Origin: Duganella zoogloeoides
Lineage (GTDB): Bacteria > Pseudomonadota > Gammaproteobacteria > Burkholderiales > Burkholderiaceae_D
Direction: 5' to 3'
Assembly: GCF_034479515.1 (NCBI RefSeq)
Contig: NZ_CP140152.1
Coordinates: 4,960,001-5,024,000 of the forward strand
DNA: 64,000 nt
In this document: positions 17,431-26,979 of the stretch, piece after piece
Layout: every line of letters begins with the position of its first letter
Numbering within the stretch: the stretch's first letter is position 1
Notes under the pieces: generated by a model
Seen by the model: only the letters and a program-made list of their open reading frames with translations
The model's database searches: none
Told to the model about the DNA's origin: nothing
Translations under genes and position numbers: made by a program

Positions 17431-18132
17431 ATGATGCAGAAGAGAACTTCCGCACTCCCCGACCCGCATGTCCATGAAGCGCGCCTCTACCGCGTGGTGG
17501 CCAACCGCATCCAGGACCTGATCCGCACCGAAAATATCGCGCCCGGCGAACGCCTGCCGTCCGAACGCGACCTTGCCACCAAGCTCAGTGTCAGCCGCGC
17601 CTCGCTGCGCGAAGCGCTGATCGCGCTCGAACTCGGTGGCGTGATCGAGGTGCGCGGCGGCTCCGGCGTGTATGTCAGCGAGCGCCCCGCGCCCGCCGAC
17701 CTGCCGGAAGTGGGCCCCGGCCCGTTCGAGGTGCTGTCCGCGCGGCGCCTGATCGAAGCCGAGATTGCCGCGATTGCCGCCCGCGTGGCCACCGACAGCG
17801 CCATCGACGCCATCCTGCAGGCCGTGGTGGAGATGGAGCAGAGCCACGCCAACTACTCGAGCAACGAGCAGGCCGACCGCAACTTCCACCTGGCGATCGC
17901 CCGCGCCACCGGCAACAGCGCGCTGGTCGGCTCGCTCAACTACCTGTGGGACCAGCGCGGCCGGCTGTGGCACAAGCTCAAGGAACACTTCCAGACCGAG
18001 GAACTGCGCCAGGAGACGCTCAAGGATCACCGCCGCATCCTGGAAGCCATCGCCGCCCACGATCCGGCCGCCGCCCGCAAAGCCATGCGCGCCCACCTCG
18101 AACGCGTGACGCGTACGTTCTCGCGCGGCTGA
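17431..18132 (+). CDS. GntR-family regulator, FadR/FCD subfamily, probably of galacturonate catabolism
   Basis: A 233-residue repressor-type protein. It has an N-terminal winged HTH (GERLPSERDLATKLSVSRAS, then LRE and RGGSGVYVS) and a C-terminal FCD ligand-binding domain (about 95-225). ADRNFHLAIA, KDHRRILEAI and MRAHLERV supply the usual metal-binding Asp/His residues. It is divergent from garD and starts the gene run continuing into the pectinolytic genes. The flanking palindromes suggest it controls both sides. The ligand is inferred from context as galacturonate, galactarate or a related acid. Confidence 0.85.
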   Translation: MMQKRTSALPDPHVHEARLYRVVANRIQDLIRTENIAPGERLPSERDLATKLSVSRASLREALIALELGGVIEVRGGSGVYVSERPAPADLPEVGPGPFEVLSARRLIEAEIAAIAARVATDSAIDAILQAVVEMEQSHANYSSNEQADRNFHLAIARATGNSALVGSLNYLWDQRGRLWHKLKEHFQTEELRQETLKDHRRILEAIAAHDPAAARKAMRAHLERVTRTFSRG

Positions 18133-18292
18133 CCGCTTCATCCGACCGCCGCGCGCGGCGATCAACTTATTGAGTGTTTCCGGCTGGTCGTGCTTTACGT
18201 GTGCTTTGCACAACAGTCGTCCCAAAAAACAGTCGCCAACCCGGCGCCGGACCGGCACACCGCGGTCCGCGTCAACTGCCTGTGAGAAGACC

Positions 18293-19099
18293 ATGATTAC
18301 CCGCCTGATCTTAGCCGCCTTTGCCTCGTCCGTTGCTACCTCCGCCACCCTGATGTCCGCGCCCGTGCACGCGGCCGAACCAGCCAAGCCGGCGCGCCTG
18401 ATCCTGGTGGGCGACTCCACCATGGCCAGCAACAGCGGCTACGGCGACGCCTTCTGCGCGCGCGTCCACCGCGCCAATACCTGCATCAACCTGGCCAAGG
18501 GTGGCCGCAGCTCCGGGAGCTTCCGCGCCGAGGGCCGCTGGGACGAAGTGGAAGGCCTGCTGCGCGGCGCTGCCGCCTACAGCACCACCTATGTGCTGAT
18601 CCAGTTCGGCCACAACGACCAGCCGGGCAAACCGGGCCGCTCCACCGATCTCGCCACCGAGTTCCCGGCCAATATGGCGCGCTACGCGCAGGAAGTAAAA
18701 GCGCTGGGCGGCATCCCGGTGCTGGTCACTCCGCTCACCCGGCGCAGTTTCAAGGACGGCGTCCTGCAAAACAACCTGGTGCCGTGGGCCGACGTGATCC
18801 GCACTACCGCCAGGGCGCAGCAGGTGGCGCTGCTCGACCTCAACGCCGACAGCTTTGCCGCCGTGCAGGCAATGGGGTCCGAACAGGCCGATACCTTTGC
18901 GGTGGAACCGCCGCCGGCAAAAAAAGATCCCGCTGCGCTCACGGCCGGCAACGTGGAAGTGGCCGGCGCCGCCAAGTCGGCATTCGACTACACCCACCTC
19001 GGCCCCAAGGGCGCGGCCTATTTCGCCGACATGGTGGTGGGCGAAATGAAAACGGCGGTGCCGGTGTCGGCAGGCCTGTTCATCGCACCACGCCCATGA
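18293..19099 (+). CDS. Secreted SGNH esterase, rhamnogalacturonan acetylesterase-like
   Basis: A 268-residue exported hydrolase predicted to remove acetyl groups from pectin. A Sec signal peptide ends near VHAAE. The SGNH blocks are all visible: GDSTMA (nucleophile Ser), GGRSSGSF (oxyanion Gly), FGHNDQ (Asn) and DYTHLGPKGA (Asp/His). The start at 18293 has GAGAAG 5 bases upstream and gives a clean signal peptide, unlike an in-frame codon at 18170. Its stop overlaps the pectinesterase start (ATGA), so the two are coupled. Other SGNH substrates are possible, but the neighbours argue for pectin. Confidence 0.88.
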   Translation: MITRLILAAFASSVATSATLMSAPVHAAEPAKPARLILVGDSTMASNSGYGDAFCARVHRANTCINLAKGGRSSGSFRAEGRWDEVEGLLRGAAAYSTTYVLIQFGHNDQPGKPGRSTDLATEFPANMARYAQEVKALGGIPVLVTPLTRRSFKDGVLQNNLVPWADVIRTTARAQQVALLDLNADSFAAVQAMGSEQADTFAVEPPPAKKDPAALTAGNVEVAGAAKSAFDYTHLGPKGAAYFADMVVGEMKTAVPVSAGLFIAPRP

Positions 19100-20523
19100 C
19101 GGCCACCGTACGTGCAGCCGCGACGGCGCTAATGCTGCTGACATGTTCGGGCAGCGCCCAGGCCCAAAGCGAGCCGGCGCGGCGCCCGCAGCTCACCGTG
19201 GAACAGGCCAGGCACTATGCCTACGGCGAAGTGCTCAAATACGTGGGCCCGGCCGGCAGCGAACGGATCGATCCCTGGGACCCGCTGGCCGATCCGCTGG
19301 CGCGCGGCGCAGTCTTTACGCCTGACTACGTGGTGGACCAGGCGGCCAAGGCCGATGGCGTGAAAGTATTCAATACGGTGCAGGCGGCCGTCAGCCGCGC
19401 GGTGGCCGACAGTCGCGCCGCGCCGACGAAGCGCCTGTATCTGCTGGTCAAACCGGGCACCTACCCGGAACTGGTATACGTGCCGGCCATTGCGGCGCCA
19501 ATCACTTTGTACGGCGACGGCAAGGATGCCGCCGCCACCCGCATCACGGCCAAACTCGATGCGTCCGCCACCGGCGCCGACTACACGGCCACGTATAGCG
19601 CGCAGTTTTCCGCCGTGGCGCCCGAGATCCGCGCCATGTTCGACAGCGTGAAGGACCGCGACCAGATCCGCACCTTCGGCACCGCCACCGTGTGGGTGCA
19701 GAGCGACGGCTTCCAGGCCCGCAACCTGACGTTCGAGAACGGCTACAACAAGGACATCGGCAACGCCCGTGCGGAAGCGCTCCCCAATGTAAACAACGTC
19801 CACCACCAGGCGCTGGCGCTGCAAGTGGACGGCGCCGACAAGGCGCAGTTCGAGAACGTGCACCTGATCGGCTTCCAGGACACTTTGTACGTCAAGGCCA
19901 AGGCGGTAGCGACGAGTACACGCAGCTTCTTCAACAAGTCGTACATCGAAGGCGATGTCGATTTCATTTTCGGCGACGGCACCGCGTACTTTTACCAGAG
20001 CGAGATCAGGACGCTGGGCGACCGCGGCGTGTCGTACGTGGCCGCACCGAACACCAACGTCAAAACGAAGTATGGCTTCGTGTTCGACAGCAGCCGCTTC
20101 ACGCACGATGGATCAAGCAACGCCCGCGCCGGCCAGTTCCACCTGCTGCGCCAATGGTTCCACAATTCCAAGTGCACGCCGTACGCCAAGCTCGCATTGA
20201 CCGGCTACAGCTGCACGCTTGGCGCGACGGACGTGTATCGCGCGCCGGTCGGCACGCTCACCAAAACCACGCTGGAAACGGTGGGCAAGATGGTGGTACT
20301 GAACTCCCGCATCGGCACCCACATCAACCGCCAGCGTCCGTGGGCGGACTGGAACAAGCCGGGAGCGATTGCCTACCGGCCGGTCCAGTACAGCAGCAAC
20401 GACTACTGGCACAACCTGGCCAGGAACGGCATCGATCCGGTGCAAGACCTGGGCTACGGCGAGCAGCCGTCGCCGGCCGCCATCTTTGTCGCGGAATTCA
20501 ATAACCAACACGACGATGAATAA
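19096..20523 (+). CDS. Pectinesterase (pectin methylesterase, CE8)
   Basis: A 475-residue exported enzyme that removes methyl esters from homogalacturonan so that polygalacturonase can act. A signal peptide ends near AQAQS. The parallel beta-helix family motifs are present: GTYPELVYV, HHQALALQVDGD-like strand, GFQDTLYV (catalytic Asp) and GDVDFIFG (second catalytic Asp). An inserted region near 160-210 is longer than in plant enzymes, as in bacterial PemA-type proteins. The start at 19096 is fixed by the ATGA overlap with the preceding esterase. Confidence 0.92.
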   Translation: MTATVRAAATALMLLTCSGSAQAQSEPARRPQLTVEQARHYAYGEVLKYVGPAGSERIDPWDPLADPLARGAVFTPDYVVDQAAKADGVKVFNTVQAAVSRAVADSRAAPTKRLYLLVKPGTYPELVYVPAIAAPITLYGDGKDAAATRITAKLDASATGADYTATYSAQFSAVAPEIRAMFDSVKDRDQIRTFGTATVWVQSDGFQARNLTFENGYNKDIGNARAEALPNVNNVHHQALALQVDGADKAQFENVHLIGFQDTLYVKAKAVATSTRSFFNKSYIEGDVDFIFGDGTAYFYQSEIRTLGDRGVSYVAAPNTNVKTKYGFVFDSSRFTHDGSSNARAGQFHLLRQWFHNSKCTPYAKLALTGYSCTLGATDVYRAPVGTLTKTTLETVGKMVVLNSRIGTHINRQRPWADWNKPGAIAYRPVQYSSNDYWHNLARNGIDPVQDLGYGEQPSPAAIFVAEFNNQHDDE

Positions 20524-20535
20524 CAAGGAGACTGC

Positions 20536-22386
20536 ATGACCCTCACTATCAATACCCGGCGCCGCGACCTGATGAAAGCCCTGCCGGCGGCAGGCATCAC
20601 GCTGGGCCTGCCAGCTGGCGCCGCCGTGGCGCCCGATCCGTGGCTGCAGGCGCAAGCCATTATCGACCACGTCTCGAAGCCGCTTAAATTCCGCAAGCAG
20701 GATTTCGTGGTGACGAAGTTTGGCGCCAGGCCGTGCAAGCTCACCAACATCAAGGCCTGGGTATCGTTCGAGGGACAGGACAAGCTGGCGACGCCCGCCG
20801 CCAAATCGCCCGACTGCTACGGCGCCATCAAGGCCGCCATCAAGGCCTGCCACGAAGCGGGCGGTGGCCGCGTGGTGATCCCGGCCGGGAACTGGTACTG
20901 CGCCGGCCCGATCGTGCTGCTGTCGAACGTCAACGTGCACTTGAGCGCGGGCGCGCACATCTACTTCAGCCACGACCCGGCCGACTACGCCAGGTACGGC
21001 GACATTGACTGCGGCAAGAACGGCAAGCTGGTGATTTCGCGGTGGCAGAGCAACGACTGCCTCAATTACTCGTCGATGATCTACGCCTACGGCCAGGACA
21101 ATATCGCGCTGACCGGCGAAGACTGGACCAGCGTGCTTGATGGCCAGGGCGGCGTGCCGTTCAACGAAGCGGGCGACTGCTGGTGGACCTGGAAGGGCAA
21201 GCAGAAAACCATCAACTCGATCGGCCAGGGCAACACGCCCAATTTCGTCGCCGGCAAAATGTCGGAAAATACCGAGAACCCGAACAACGCCACATCGCTG
21301 CGCGATGTCGCCCCCGGCATCACCGACGCCGAGCGCGCACTTATCGAAGGCAAGGACGGCACCTGGCGCACCGACTCGAAATACCTGCCGGCGCTGTCCG
21401 AAGCCGGCGTGCGGCTGGCGAAACGCGTCTTCGGCGTGGGCCACTATTTGCGGCCACCGATGATCCAGATTATCGGCTGCACCAACGTGCTGCTGCAGGG
21501 TTACCACGTGATGCGCACGCCGTTCTGGATGCACCACCCGGTCCACTGCCGCAACCTGGTGATCCGCAAGGTGCACTGCGAAAGCCATGGCCCCAACAGC
21601 GACGGGTTCGATCCCGAAGCGTGCGACCACGTGCTGGTGGAAGACTGCACCTTCGACACCGGCGACGACTGTATCGCCATCAAGGCCGGCAAGAACCAGG
21701 ACACGCAATACGGCCCGTCGCAAAACATCGTGATCCAGAACTGCATCATGCACAGCGGCCACGGCGCCGTCACGCTGGGCAGCGAGATGGCCGGCGGCAT
21801 CCAGAACGTGTTCGCGCAAAAGCTGGTGTTCCAGAACGCCAACTGGCAAACCAACCCGCTCAATATCGCCATCCGCCTGAAGACCAACCTCAATCGCGGC
21901 GGCTACCTGCGCAATTTCTACGTGCGCGACGTCTCGATCCCGAACGGCGTGCAGCTGACTGCATCGCACTACGCCACCTTCCCCGACTCGCCGATCAACG
22001 GCAAGCAGGTGGCCACCGCGGCCGGCGCAGTGGTCGCCTTCGACTGCGACTACATCCCCACCGCCGACCACGTGCGCACCCGCCCGCCGGTGGTCAACAA
22101 CATCCATATCTCGAACGTGCGCGTCGGTAACGTGACCAAGGACGGCAAGACCGGCTCCTGCTTCCAGGCCATCATGCTGCTCGGCCCCGTCGCTTCCGAC
22201 TACAACGGCCCGCAACCGGCGCCGCCGGTGGTGCCGATCACGGACGTGACGATCACCGACTGCGATTTTGGTGCGCCGACCAACGCGGCCGAGCCGTGGT
22301 TCATGTATAACGTGAAGGGGGTGACGCTCAAGAACGTCACCATTGCGGGCAAGGTGTACAACCAGACCTTGAACGCGCCGGCATAA
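20536..22386 (+). CDS. Polygalacturonase (GH28), possibly Tat-exported
   Basis: A 616-residue glycoside hydrolase family 28 enzyme that hydrolyses polygalacturonate. The N-terminus (TRRRDLMKALPAAGITLGLP) has twin arginines and a hydrophobic stretch, a Tat-like signal. Catalytic motifs are NSDGFDPEAC, DTGDDCIAIKAG (the Asp pair) and GHGAVTLGSE (His), with RLKTN near the product site. The size and insertions suggest an exo-acting enzyme, which would deliver galacturonate for uptake; this is an inference. AAGGAG precedes the ATG by 6 bases. It closes the esterase-pectinesterase-GH28 operon before a strong terminator. Confidence 0.92.
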   Translation: MTLTINTRRRDLMKALPAAGITLGLPAGAAVAPDPWLQAQAIIDHVSKPLKFRKQDFVVTKFGARPCKLTNIKAWVSFEGQDKLATPAAKSPDCYGAIKAAIKACHEAGGGRVVIPAGNWYCAGPIVLLSNVNVHLSAGAHIYFSHDPADYARYGDIDCGKNGKLVISRWQSNDCLNYSSMIYAYGQDNIALTGEDWTSVLDGQGGVPFNEAGDCWWTWKGKQKTINSIGQGNTPNFVAGKMSENTENPNNATSLRDVAPGITDAERALIEGKDGTWRTDSKYLPALSEAGVRLAKRVFGVGHYLRPPMIQIIGCTNVLLQGYHVMRTPFWMHHPVHCRNLVIRKVHCESHGPNSDGFDPEACDHVLVEDCTFDTGDDCIAIKAGKNQDTQYGPSQNIVIQNCIMHSGHGAVTLGSEMAGGIQNVFAQKLVFQNANWQTNPLNIAIRLKTNLNRGGYLRNFYVRDVSIPNGVQLTASHYATFPDSPINGKQVATAAGAVVAFDCDYIPTADHVRTRPPVVNNIHISNVRVGNVTKDGKTGSCFQAIMLLGPVASDYNGPQPAPPVVPITDVTITDCDFGAPTNAAEPWFMYNVKGVTLKNVTIAGKVYNQTLNAPA

Positions 22387-22400
22387 GTCATCATCAAAAT

Positions 22401-22436
22401 AAAAAAAAGGCAGGTGCTTCCGCATCTGCCTTTTTT
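22401..22436. terminator. Bidirectional intrinsic terminator between GH28 and the SMP-30 gene
   Basis: GGCAGGTGC (22409-22417), loop TTCC, GCATCTGCC (22422-22430), with eight A's on the left and six T's on the right. This makes a U-tailed hairpin on both strands and separates the two convergent transcription units. Confidence 0.92.
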
Positions 22437-22450
22437 ACTTCGCTACGCCA

Positions 22451-23335
22451 TCAAGCCCCGAACGGCGTTTCCGCAATGCCTTTGACCCCAGGCTCGAGCA
22501 AAATCACCGCCCCGCCCCACTCCGCATCTTCCGGTTTCCCGGACGGAATCGACGTCACCAGCAACTGGTCCAGGTTCTTGCCGCCGAACGCGCACATGGC
22601 CGGTTTCAACATCGGCACATCGAGCTTGCGATCGAGCTTGCCTTGCGGCGTGAAGCGCAGGATGTAGCCGCCGTCGTTGCCGCAGACCCAGTAGCAACCT
22701 TCGCTATCGACTGCCGCGCCATCGGGCCGGCCCACCGACTTGGTCAAATCGGCAAACACGCGCTGGTTGGTCGGTACGCCATCATCGATGTCGTAGTCGA
22801 ACGCCCACACCATGCGCCGCAACGGATGCGAATCCGACAGGTACATGGTGCGGCCATCGGGCGAAAAGCCGAGGCCGTTTTGCGTGAGCAGGTCCGACAC
22901 CATCGGTTTTGATATGCCACGGCTGTCGTAGCGATAGAGCTTGCCCACCGGGCGCGCCTGGCCCATGTCCATGAACATGGTGCCGGACCAGAAACGGCCC
23001 TGGCGGTCGCACCGGCCGTCGTTGAAGCGCATGCCTTCGCCCAATGCCGCGCCCGGCGTGGCCAGCTTGGTCTGTACGGCAGCTTGGATTTCAACTTCGT
23101 CGCCCAGATCGAGCTGGAACACGCCGGTTTCCATGCCGGCGATCAGGCCGCCGCCGGCCCGGGTCGCGACGCAACCTGCCATCTCGTCCAGGGTCCAGAA
23201 GCGGGTGGCGCCGGTGGCCGGGTCAAGGCGCCAGACGCGTTTGGCGGGAATGTCGGTCCAGTAAAAGACCGACTCCGCCGCGCTCCAGGTGGGGCTTTCC
23301 CCCACCGCACACTTGATGTCGCTTACGCGTTCCAT
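22451..23335 (-). CDS. SMP-30/gluconolactonase-family lactonase, probably aldarolactonase
   Basis: A 294-residue six-bladed beta-propeller hydrolase. Metal ligands expected for the family are visible: Glu in VGESPTW, Asn in [14 protein letters not shown], Asn in [14 protein letters not shown], and Asp in [11 protein letters not shown]. In this cluster it should open the galactarolactone or glucarolactone produced by uronate dehydrogenase, like the UxuL-type lactonases known from other proteobacteria. Its start lies inside the end of the upstream dehydrogenase gene (13-base overlap), so translation is coupled. Confidence 0.88.
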   Translation of the reverse strand: MERVSDIKCAVGESPTWSAAESVFYWTDIPAKRVWRLDPATGATRFWTLDEMAGCVATRAGGGLIAGMETGVFQLDLGDEVEIQAAVQTKLATPGAALGEGMRFNDGRCDRQGRFWSGTMFMDMGQARPVGKLYRYDSRGISKPMVSDLLTQNGLGFSPDGRTMYLSDSHPLRRMVWAFDYDIDDGVPTNQRVFADLTKSVGRPDGAAVDSEGCYWVCGNDGGYILRFTPQGKLDRKLDVPMLKPAMCAFGGKNLDQLLVTSIPSGKPEDAEWGGAVILLEPGVKGIAETPFGA

Positions 23336-24897
23336 ACCAGGTCACCGTTGACGATGCGCGGAAGTTTTTCCGGGTTGTCGTCAGCCAGCGAGGATGGCAG
23401 CAGGTACGACGGCACGTCCTGGTAGCTCACCGGACGCAGGAAGCGGTCGATGGCCGACGCGCCCACCGAGGTCGTGCGGCTGTCGGAGGTCGATGGGAAC
23501 GGGCCGCCGTGAACCATGGCATGCGCCACTTCCACGCCGGTGCCAAAGCCGTTGAACAGGATGCGGCCCACTTTACGCTCGAGGATAGGCAGCAGGCGGG
23601 CAGCCAGTTCGCGGTCGTCGGCGGTGGCGTGCACGGCGCCGGTCAACTGGCCTTCGACGTGGTTGGCCACTGCCAGCAATTCGGCTTCGTCTTCCGCCAC
23701 GACCAGCAGCGAGGTTGGTCCGAAGATTTCGCCTTCGAGCTTGTCGTCGGCCAGGAATTTTTTCGCTGGTACCTGGTACAGGAATGCCTGGGCGGCGCAT
23801 GGGGCTTCGGTGCTTTGACCAACGGCGACTTGCTCGACGCCTTCCACGCCGGCCAGGTTTTTCACGCCGGACACGTAGGCTTTGTGGATGCCCGGGGTCA
23901 GCATGGTCGAGGCGGCCTTGGCGCCGATGGTGCCGGCGGTGGCGTCAACGAATGCTTGCAGCTTGTCGCCCTTAATACCGATCAGCAGGCCTGGGTTGGT
24001 GCAGAACTGGCCGGCGCCCATGGTCAGCGAATCGGCAAACGCTTGCGGCAGCTTGGCGTTGTCCAGCGCGCCCGGCAGCAGGAATACCGGGTTGATCGAG
24101 CTCATTTCGGCGTACACAGGAATCGGTTCCTTGCGTTCGGCAGCGGTTTTCATCAGCGCCAGGCCACCGGCGCGCGAGCCGGTGAAGCCTACTGCCTTGA
24201 TGGCCGGGTGGCTGACCAGGGCCTGGCCCACGGTCTGGCCCGAGCCGATGATCATCGAGAACACGCCAGCTGGCAGGCCCGATTCTTCCACGGCTTTCGA
24301 CACGGCTTTACCGACCAGCTCGGACGTGCCGAGGTGGGCCGAGTGGGCCTTGACGATGACCGGGCAACCGGCGGCCAGGGCCGAGGCGGTATCGCCACCG
24401 GCCACCGAGAACGCCAGCGGGAAGTTCGACGCGCCGAATACGGCGACCGGGCCCAGGCCGATCTTGCGCAGGCGCAGGTCTGGGCGTGGCGGGGTGCGTT
24501 CCGGCAGCGCGCTGTCGAGCGTGGCCGACTGGAAGCGGCCGTCGCGCACGACCTTGGCAAACAGTTTCAGTTGATTGACGGTACGACCGCGCTCGCCTTC
24601 GAGGCGGGCTTGCGGCAGGCCGGTTTCCTGCATCGCGCGTTCGATCAGGGCCGGGCCCAGATCCATGATGCGGTCAGCGATGGTTTCGAGGAACTTGGCG
24701 CGCACTTCCAGGCTGGTATTGCGGTACGGGTCGAAGGCCGCGTCGGCCAGTTGGGCCGCTTGCTCCAGGTCGGCAGCGCTGGCCAGGCCGAACGCCGGTT
24801 CGATTTCCACGTTGCGCGATGGGTCGATCGCCTTGATCGTGCCCTCTTTACCTACCAGTGCTTTACCGCCAATGATCATTTCGCCAGCTACTTGCAT
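23323..24897 (-). CDS. 2,5-dioxovalerate (2-oxoglutarate semialdehyde) dehydrogenase
   Basis: A 524-residue NADP-type aldehyde dehydrogenase performing the last step of the oxidative uronate pathway, 2-oxoglutarate semialdehyde to 2-oxoglutarate. [41 protein letters not shown] (Glu region) and [12 protein letters not shown] (nucleophile Cys) match the type III KGSADH group found with KdgD. GGAG precedes the ATG by 5 bases. It is downstream of kdgD, separated by a hairpin, and overlaps the lactonase gene. Confidence 0.92.
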   Translation of the reverse strand: MQVAGEMIIGGKALVGKEGTIKAIDPSRNVEIEPAFGLASAADLEQAAQLADAAFDPYRNTSLEVRAKFLETIADRIMDLGPALIERAMQETGLPQARLEGERGRTVNQLKLFAKVVRDGRFQSATLDSALPERTPPRPDLRLRKIGLGPVAVFGASNFPLAFSVAGGDTASALAAGCPVIVKAHSAHLGTSELVGKAVSKAVEESGLPAGVFSMIIGSGQTVGQALVSHPAIKAVGFTGSRAGGLALMKTAAERKEPIPVYAEMSSINPVFLLPGALDNAKLPQAFADSLTMGAGQFCTNPGLLIGIKGDKLQAFVDATAGTIGAKAASTMLTPGIHKAYVSGVKNLAGVEGVEQVAVGQSTEAPCAAQAFLYQVPAKKFLADDKLEGEIFGPTSLLVVAEDEAELLAVANHVEGQLTGAVHATADDRELAARLLPILERKVGRILFNGFGTGVEVAHAMVHGGPFPSTSDSRTTSVGASAIDRFLRPVSYQDVPSYLLPSSLADDNPEKLPRIVNGDLVWNA

Positions 24898-24917
24898 ATC
24901 GACTCCTTAGATGTGTG

Positions 24918-24940
24918 AAAAGCGCGGACCAGCCGCGCTT
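24918..24940 (-). terminator. Hairpin between kdgD and the dehydrogenase gene
   Basis: AAGCGCGG/CCGCGCTT (24920-24927 with 24933-24940), a perfect 8-bp stem with a 5-base loop, followed on the minus strand by TTTTC overlapping the stem end. The short T-tract suggests partial termination or attenuation inside the kdgD-dehydrogenase-lactonase operon. Confidence 0.5.
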
Positions 24941-24968
24941 GAATTCAAATCAGAAAACAGGCTTCAAA

Positions 24969-25877
24969 TTACTTGGCTTGTTTTTTGATCAGTTTGTCCA
25001 GCATGTCGCATTCTTCCGCGGTCAGGTCGGTCAGCGGAGCGCGGACCGGACCGGCATCGTGGCCAACCAGGCGGGCGCCGGCCTTGACGATGCTGACGGC
25101 GTAACCGGCTTTGCGGTTGCGGATTTCCAGGTATGGCAGGAAGAACTCGTCGATCATGCGGTTTTGTTCTGCGAAGTTGTCCGCAGCAACTGCATGGTAG
25201 AAGTCCATCGCCAGTTGTGGCACGAAGTTGAACACTGCCGACGAGTATACCGGAGTACCGATGGCCTTGTAGGCAGCGGCGTACACTTCGGCGGTAGGCA
25301 GGCCGCCCAGGTAGCTGAAGCGGTCGCCCATTTTGCGCCAGATCGAGACCATCAGTTCGATGTCGCCGATGCCGTCCTTGAAGCCGATCAGGTTAGGGCA
25401 ACGGTCGGCCAGCTTGGCCAGCGAATCAGGGGTCAGGCGGCAGTTGGCGCGGTTGTACACGACCACGCCCAGGTTGGTGGCCTTGCAGACCTCGGCAACG
25501 TGCTCGATCAGGCCGTCCTGGCTCGCTTCGGTCAGGTAGTGCGGCAGCAGCAGCAGGCCTTGGGCGCCGGCTTTCTCGGCTTCTTTGGCGTACGCAGCGG
25601 CAACGCGGGTCGGACCACCGACGCCGGCCAGGATCGGTACCTGGCCTTTGCAGGTATCGACAGCGGTTTTGATGATTTCAGGGAATTCTTGTGGGGTCAG
25701 CGAGAAGAACTCACCGGTGCCGCCAGCTGCGAACAGCGCGCTGGCGCCGAATGGCGACAGCCACTCCAGGCGCTCGATGTACGATTTCTTGTTGAAGTCA
25801 CCCTGGGCATCGAAGTCGGTAATAGGGAACGACAGCAGGCCAGAGGAAAGGATTTTTTTCAGGTCATTCGGTTGCAT
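24969..25877 (-). CDS. kdgD: 5-dehydro-4-deoxyglucarate dehydratase
   Basis: A class I aldolase-like (DapA/NAL superfamily) enzyme of 302 residues that dehydrates and decarboxylates 5-dehydro-4-deoxyglucarate to 2-oxoglutarate semialdehyde. [10 protein letters not shown] is the carboxylate-binding loop, [12 protein letters not shown] holds the catalytic Tyr and [10 protein letters not shown] the Schiff-base Lys. The start at 25877 ([18 protein letters not shown]) matches the family and has GGAG 7 bases upstream; a longer frame to 25922 runs into the promoter region. A palindromic operator lies 72-93 bases upstream. Confidence 0.94.
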   Translation of the reverse strand: MQPNDLKKILSSGLLSFPITDFDAQGDFNKKSYIERLEWLSPFGASALFAAGGTGEFFSLTPQEFPEIIKTAVDTCKGQVPILAGVGGPTRVAAAYAKEAEKAGAQGLLLLPHYLTEASQDGLIEHVAEVCKATNLGVVVYNRANCRLTPDSLAKLADRCPNLIGFKDGIGDIELMVSIWRKMGDRFSYLGGLPTAEVYAAAYKAIGTPVYSSAVFNFVPQLAMDFYHAVAADNFAEQNRMIDEFFLPYLEIRNRKAGYAVSIVKAGARLVGHDAGPVRAPLTDLTAEECDMLDKLIKKQAK

Positions 25878-25948
25878 AACAGTCTCCAAGAATCGACATC
25901 TAATGTGTGGAAGGGGTCTCACGCGGTGTGAACAAGATCATCTGCACC

Positions 25949-25970
25949 GGTTGTATGACATCGTACAACC
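25949..25970 (-). promoter_or_regulatory. Palindromic operator upstream of kdgD
   Basis: GGTTGTA (25949-25955), 8-base centre TGACATCG, TACAACC (25964-25970): perfect 7-base arms. The half TGACATCGTACAACCAT recurs with one change upstream of the MFS gene at 47941-49344, and GTTGTATGAC recurs at the start of the adjacent GntR gene. It is the likely operator of that second FCD regulator. Confidence 0.7.
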
Positions 25971-26066
25971 ATATCCGAGCGGGGGCAAGCACTTTCCTGA
26001 GAACCGCCACACGGTCTGTGGCCGCGCGGCAAAACAGTCAAGAATTTGATTGCCAGCCGCTGGCCG

Positions 26067-26852
26067 TCAGGCGTCCGGCGCGATGCCCTCCTGGGCCCGA
26101 CGCAGGCGCTCGCGGCTGTTGCTCAGGTGGGTGCGCATGGCCGCGCGCGCCGCTTCGGCATCCTGGCGCAGGATGGCGCGGTAAATGTCGTCATGCTCGC
26201 GGTTGACGCGCTCCAGGTACGCCGCCGGGTCGGAATGGGCCAGTTGCGCGGAGTTGACACGCGCGCGCGGAATGATGGTGTTGCCGAGGTCGCTGAGGAT
26301 ATCGACAAAATAACGGTTGCCGGTCGATTGCGCGATCAACAGGTGGAAATGGACGTCCGCCTCCACCGAGCCGGGCTGGCCGGCCGAACTCTGGATGCGC
26401 GCCAGCGCTGCGCCCATCTGCTGCACCTGCTCTTCGCTGCGGCGGGTGGCGGCCAGCCAGGCCGCTTCGGTTTCCAGGCTGATGCGCAGTTCCAGGATGG
26501 ACAGCACGTCGCCGATGGTGCGGATGGTGTCGGACGAAATGCGCAGGTTGGCCGGTTGCGGCGCCAGCACGAAGGTGCCGATGCCGTGGCGGGTTTGCAC
26601 CAGGCCCGCTGCCTGCAAGTGCGAAATCGCTTCGCGCACCACCGTGCGGCTGACGCCGTGCATTTCCATGATCACCGACTCGGTCGGCAGCTTTTCGCCT
26701 GGTTTCAGGGTGCCGGCCTGTATGGTCTGGGTAAAGCTTTCCACCACGCCCTGGGCAAGGTTGCGGTGCTTCTTGCGCGGCGACGCGATTGGCGCCGGCG
26801 CCGGGGTGACCTGTCCCTCGGCGGGAATGGCGGCTGCTGCGGTGTGATTCAT
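26067..26852 (-). CDS. GntR-family regulator, FadR/FCD subfamily (second uronate/aldarate regulator)
   Basis: A 261-residue regulator with a variable Ala/Pro-rich N-terminal tail (about 1-30), a winged HTH (GEKLPTESVIMEMHGVSRTV, then RHGIGTFV) and an FCD domain carrying ADVHFHLLIA, NREHDDIYRAI and MRTHLSNSRERL, which supply the expected Asp/His ligands. It is distinct from the first FCD regulator of the island and lies upstream of kdgD on the same strand. A half-operator lies immediately upstream of its own start, and a full operator before kdgD. Confidence 0.85.
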   Translation of the reverse strand: MNHTAAAAIPAEGQVTPAPAPIASPRKKHRNLAQGVVESFTQTIQAGTLKPGEKLPTESVIMEMHGVSRTVVREAISHLQAAGLVQTRHGIGTFVLAPQPANLRISSDTIRTIGDVLSILELRISLETEAAWLAATRRSEEQVQQMGAALARIQSSAGQPGSVEADVHFHLLIAQSTGNRYFVDILSDLGNTIIPRARVNSAQLAHSDPAAYLERVNREHDDIYRAILRQDAEAARAAMRTHLSNSRERLRRAQEGIAPDA

Positions 26853-26863
26853 GGTAATGAGTT

Positions 26864-26874
26864 TGTTGTATGAC
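26864..26874 (-). promoter_or_regulatory. Half-operator upstream of the second GntR gene
   Basis: TGTTGTATGAC matches the left arm and centre of the kdgD operator at 10 of 11 positions and lies 12-22 bases before the regulator's start codon. The right arm (ACTGTTGCC) is degenerate. It suggests weak autoregulation. Confidence 0.5.
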
Positions 26875-26979
26875 GACTGTTGCCATTATCGCCGATGCAG
26901 CGGCGCCGATCGCCAGACGATGGCCTATTTCTGGTCAAAATGATGATCAACACATCGTTTATGCCACAAAAACGGGCAA

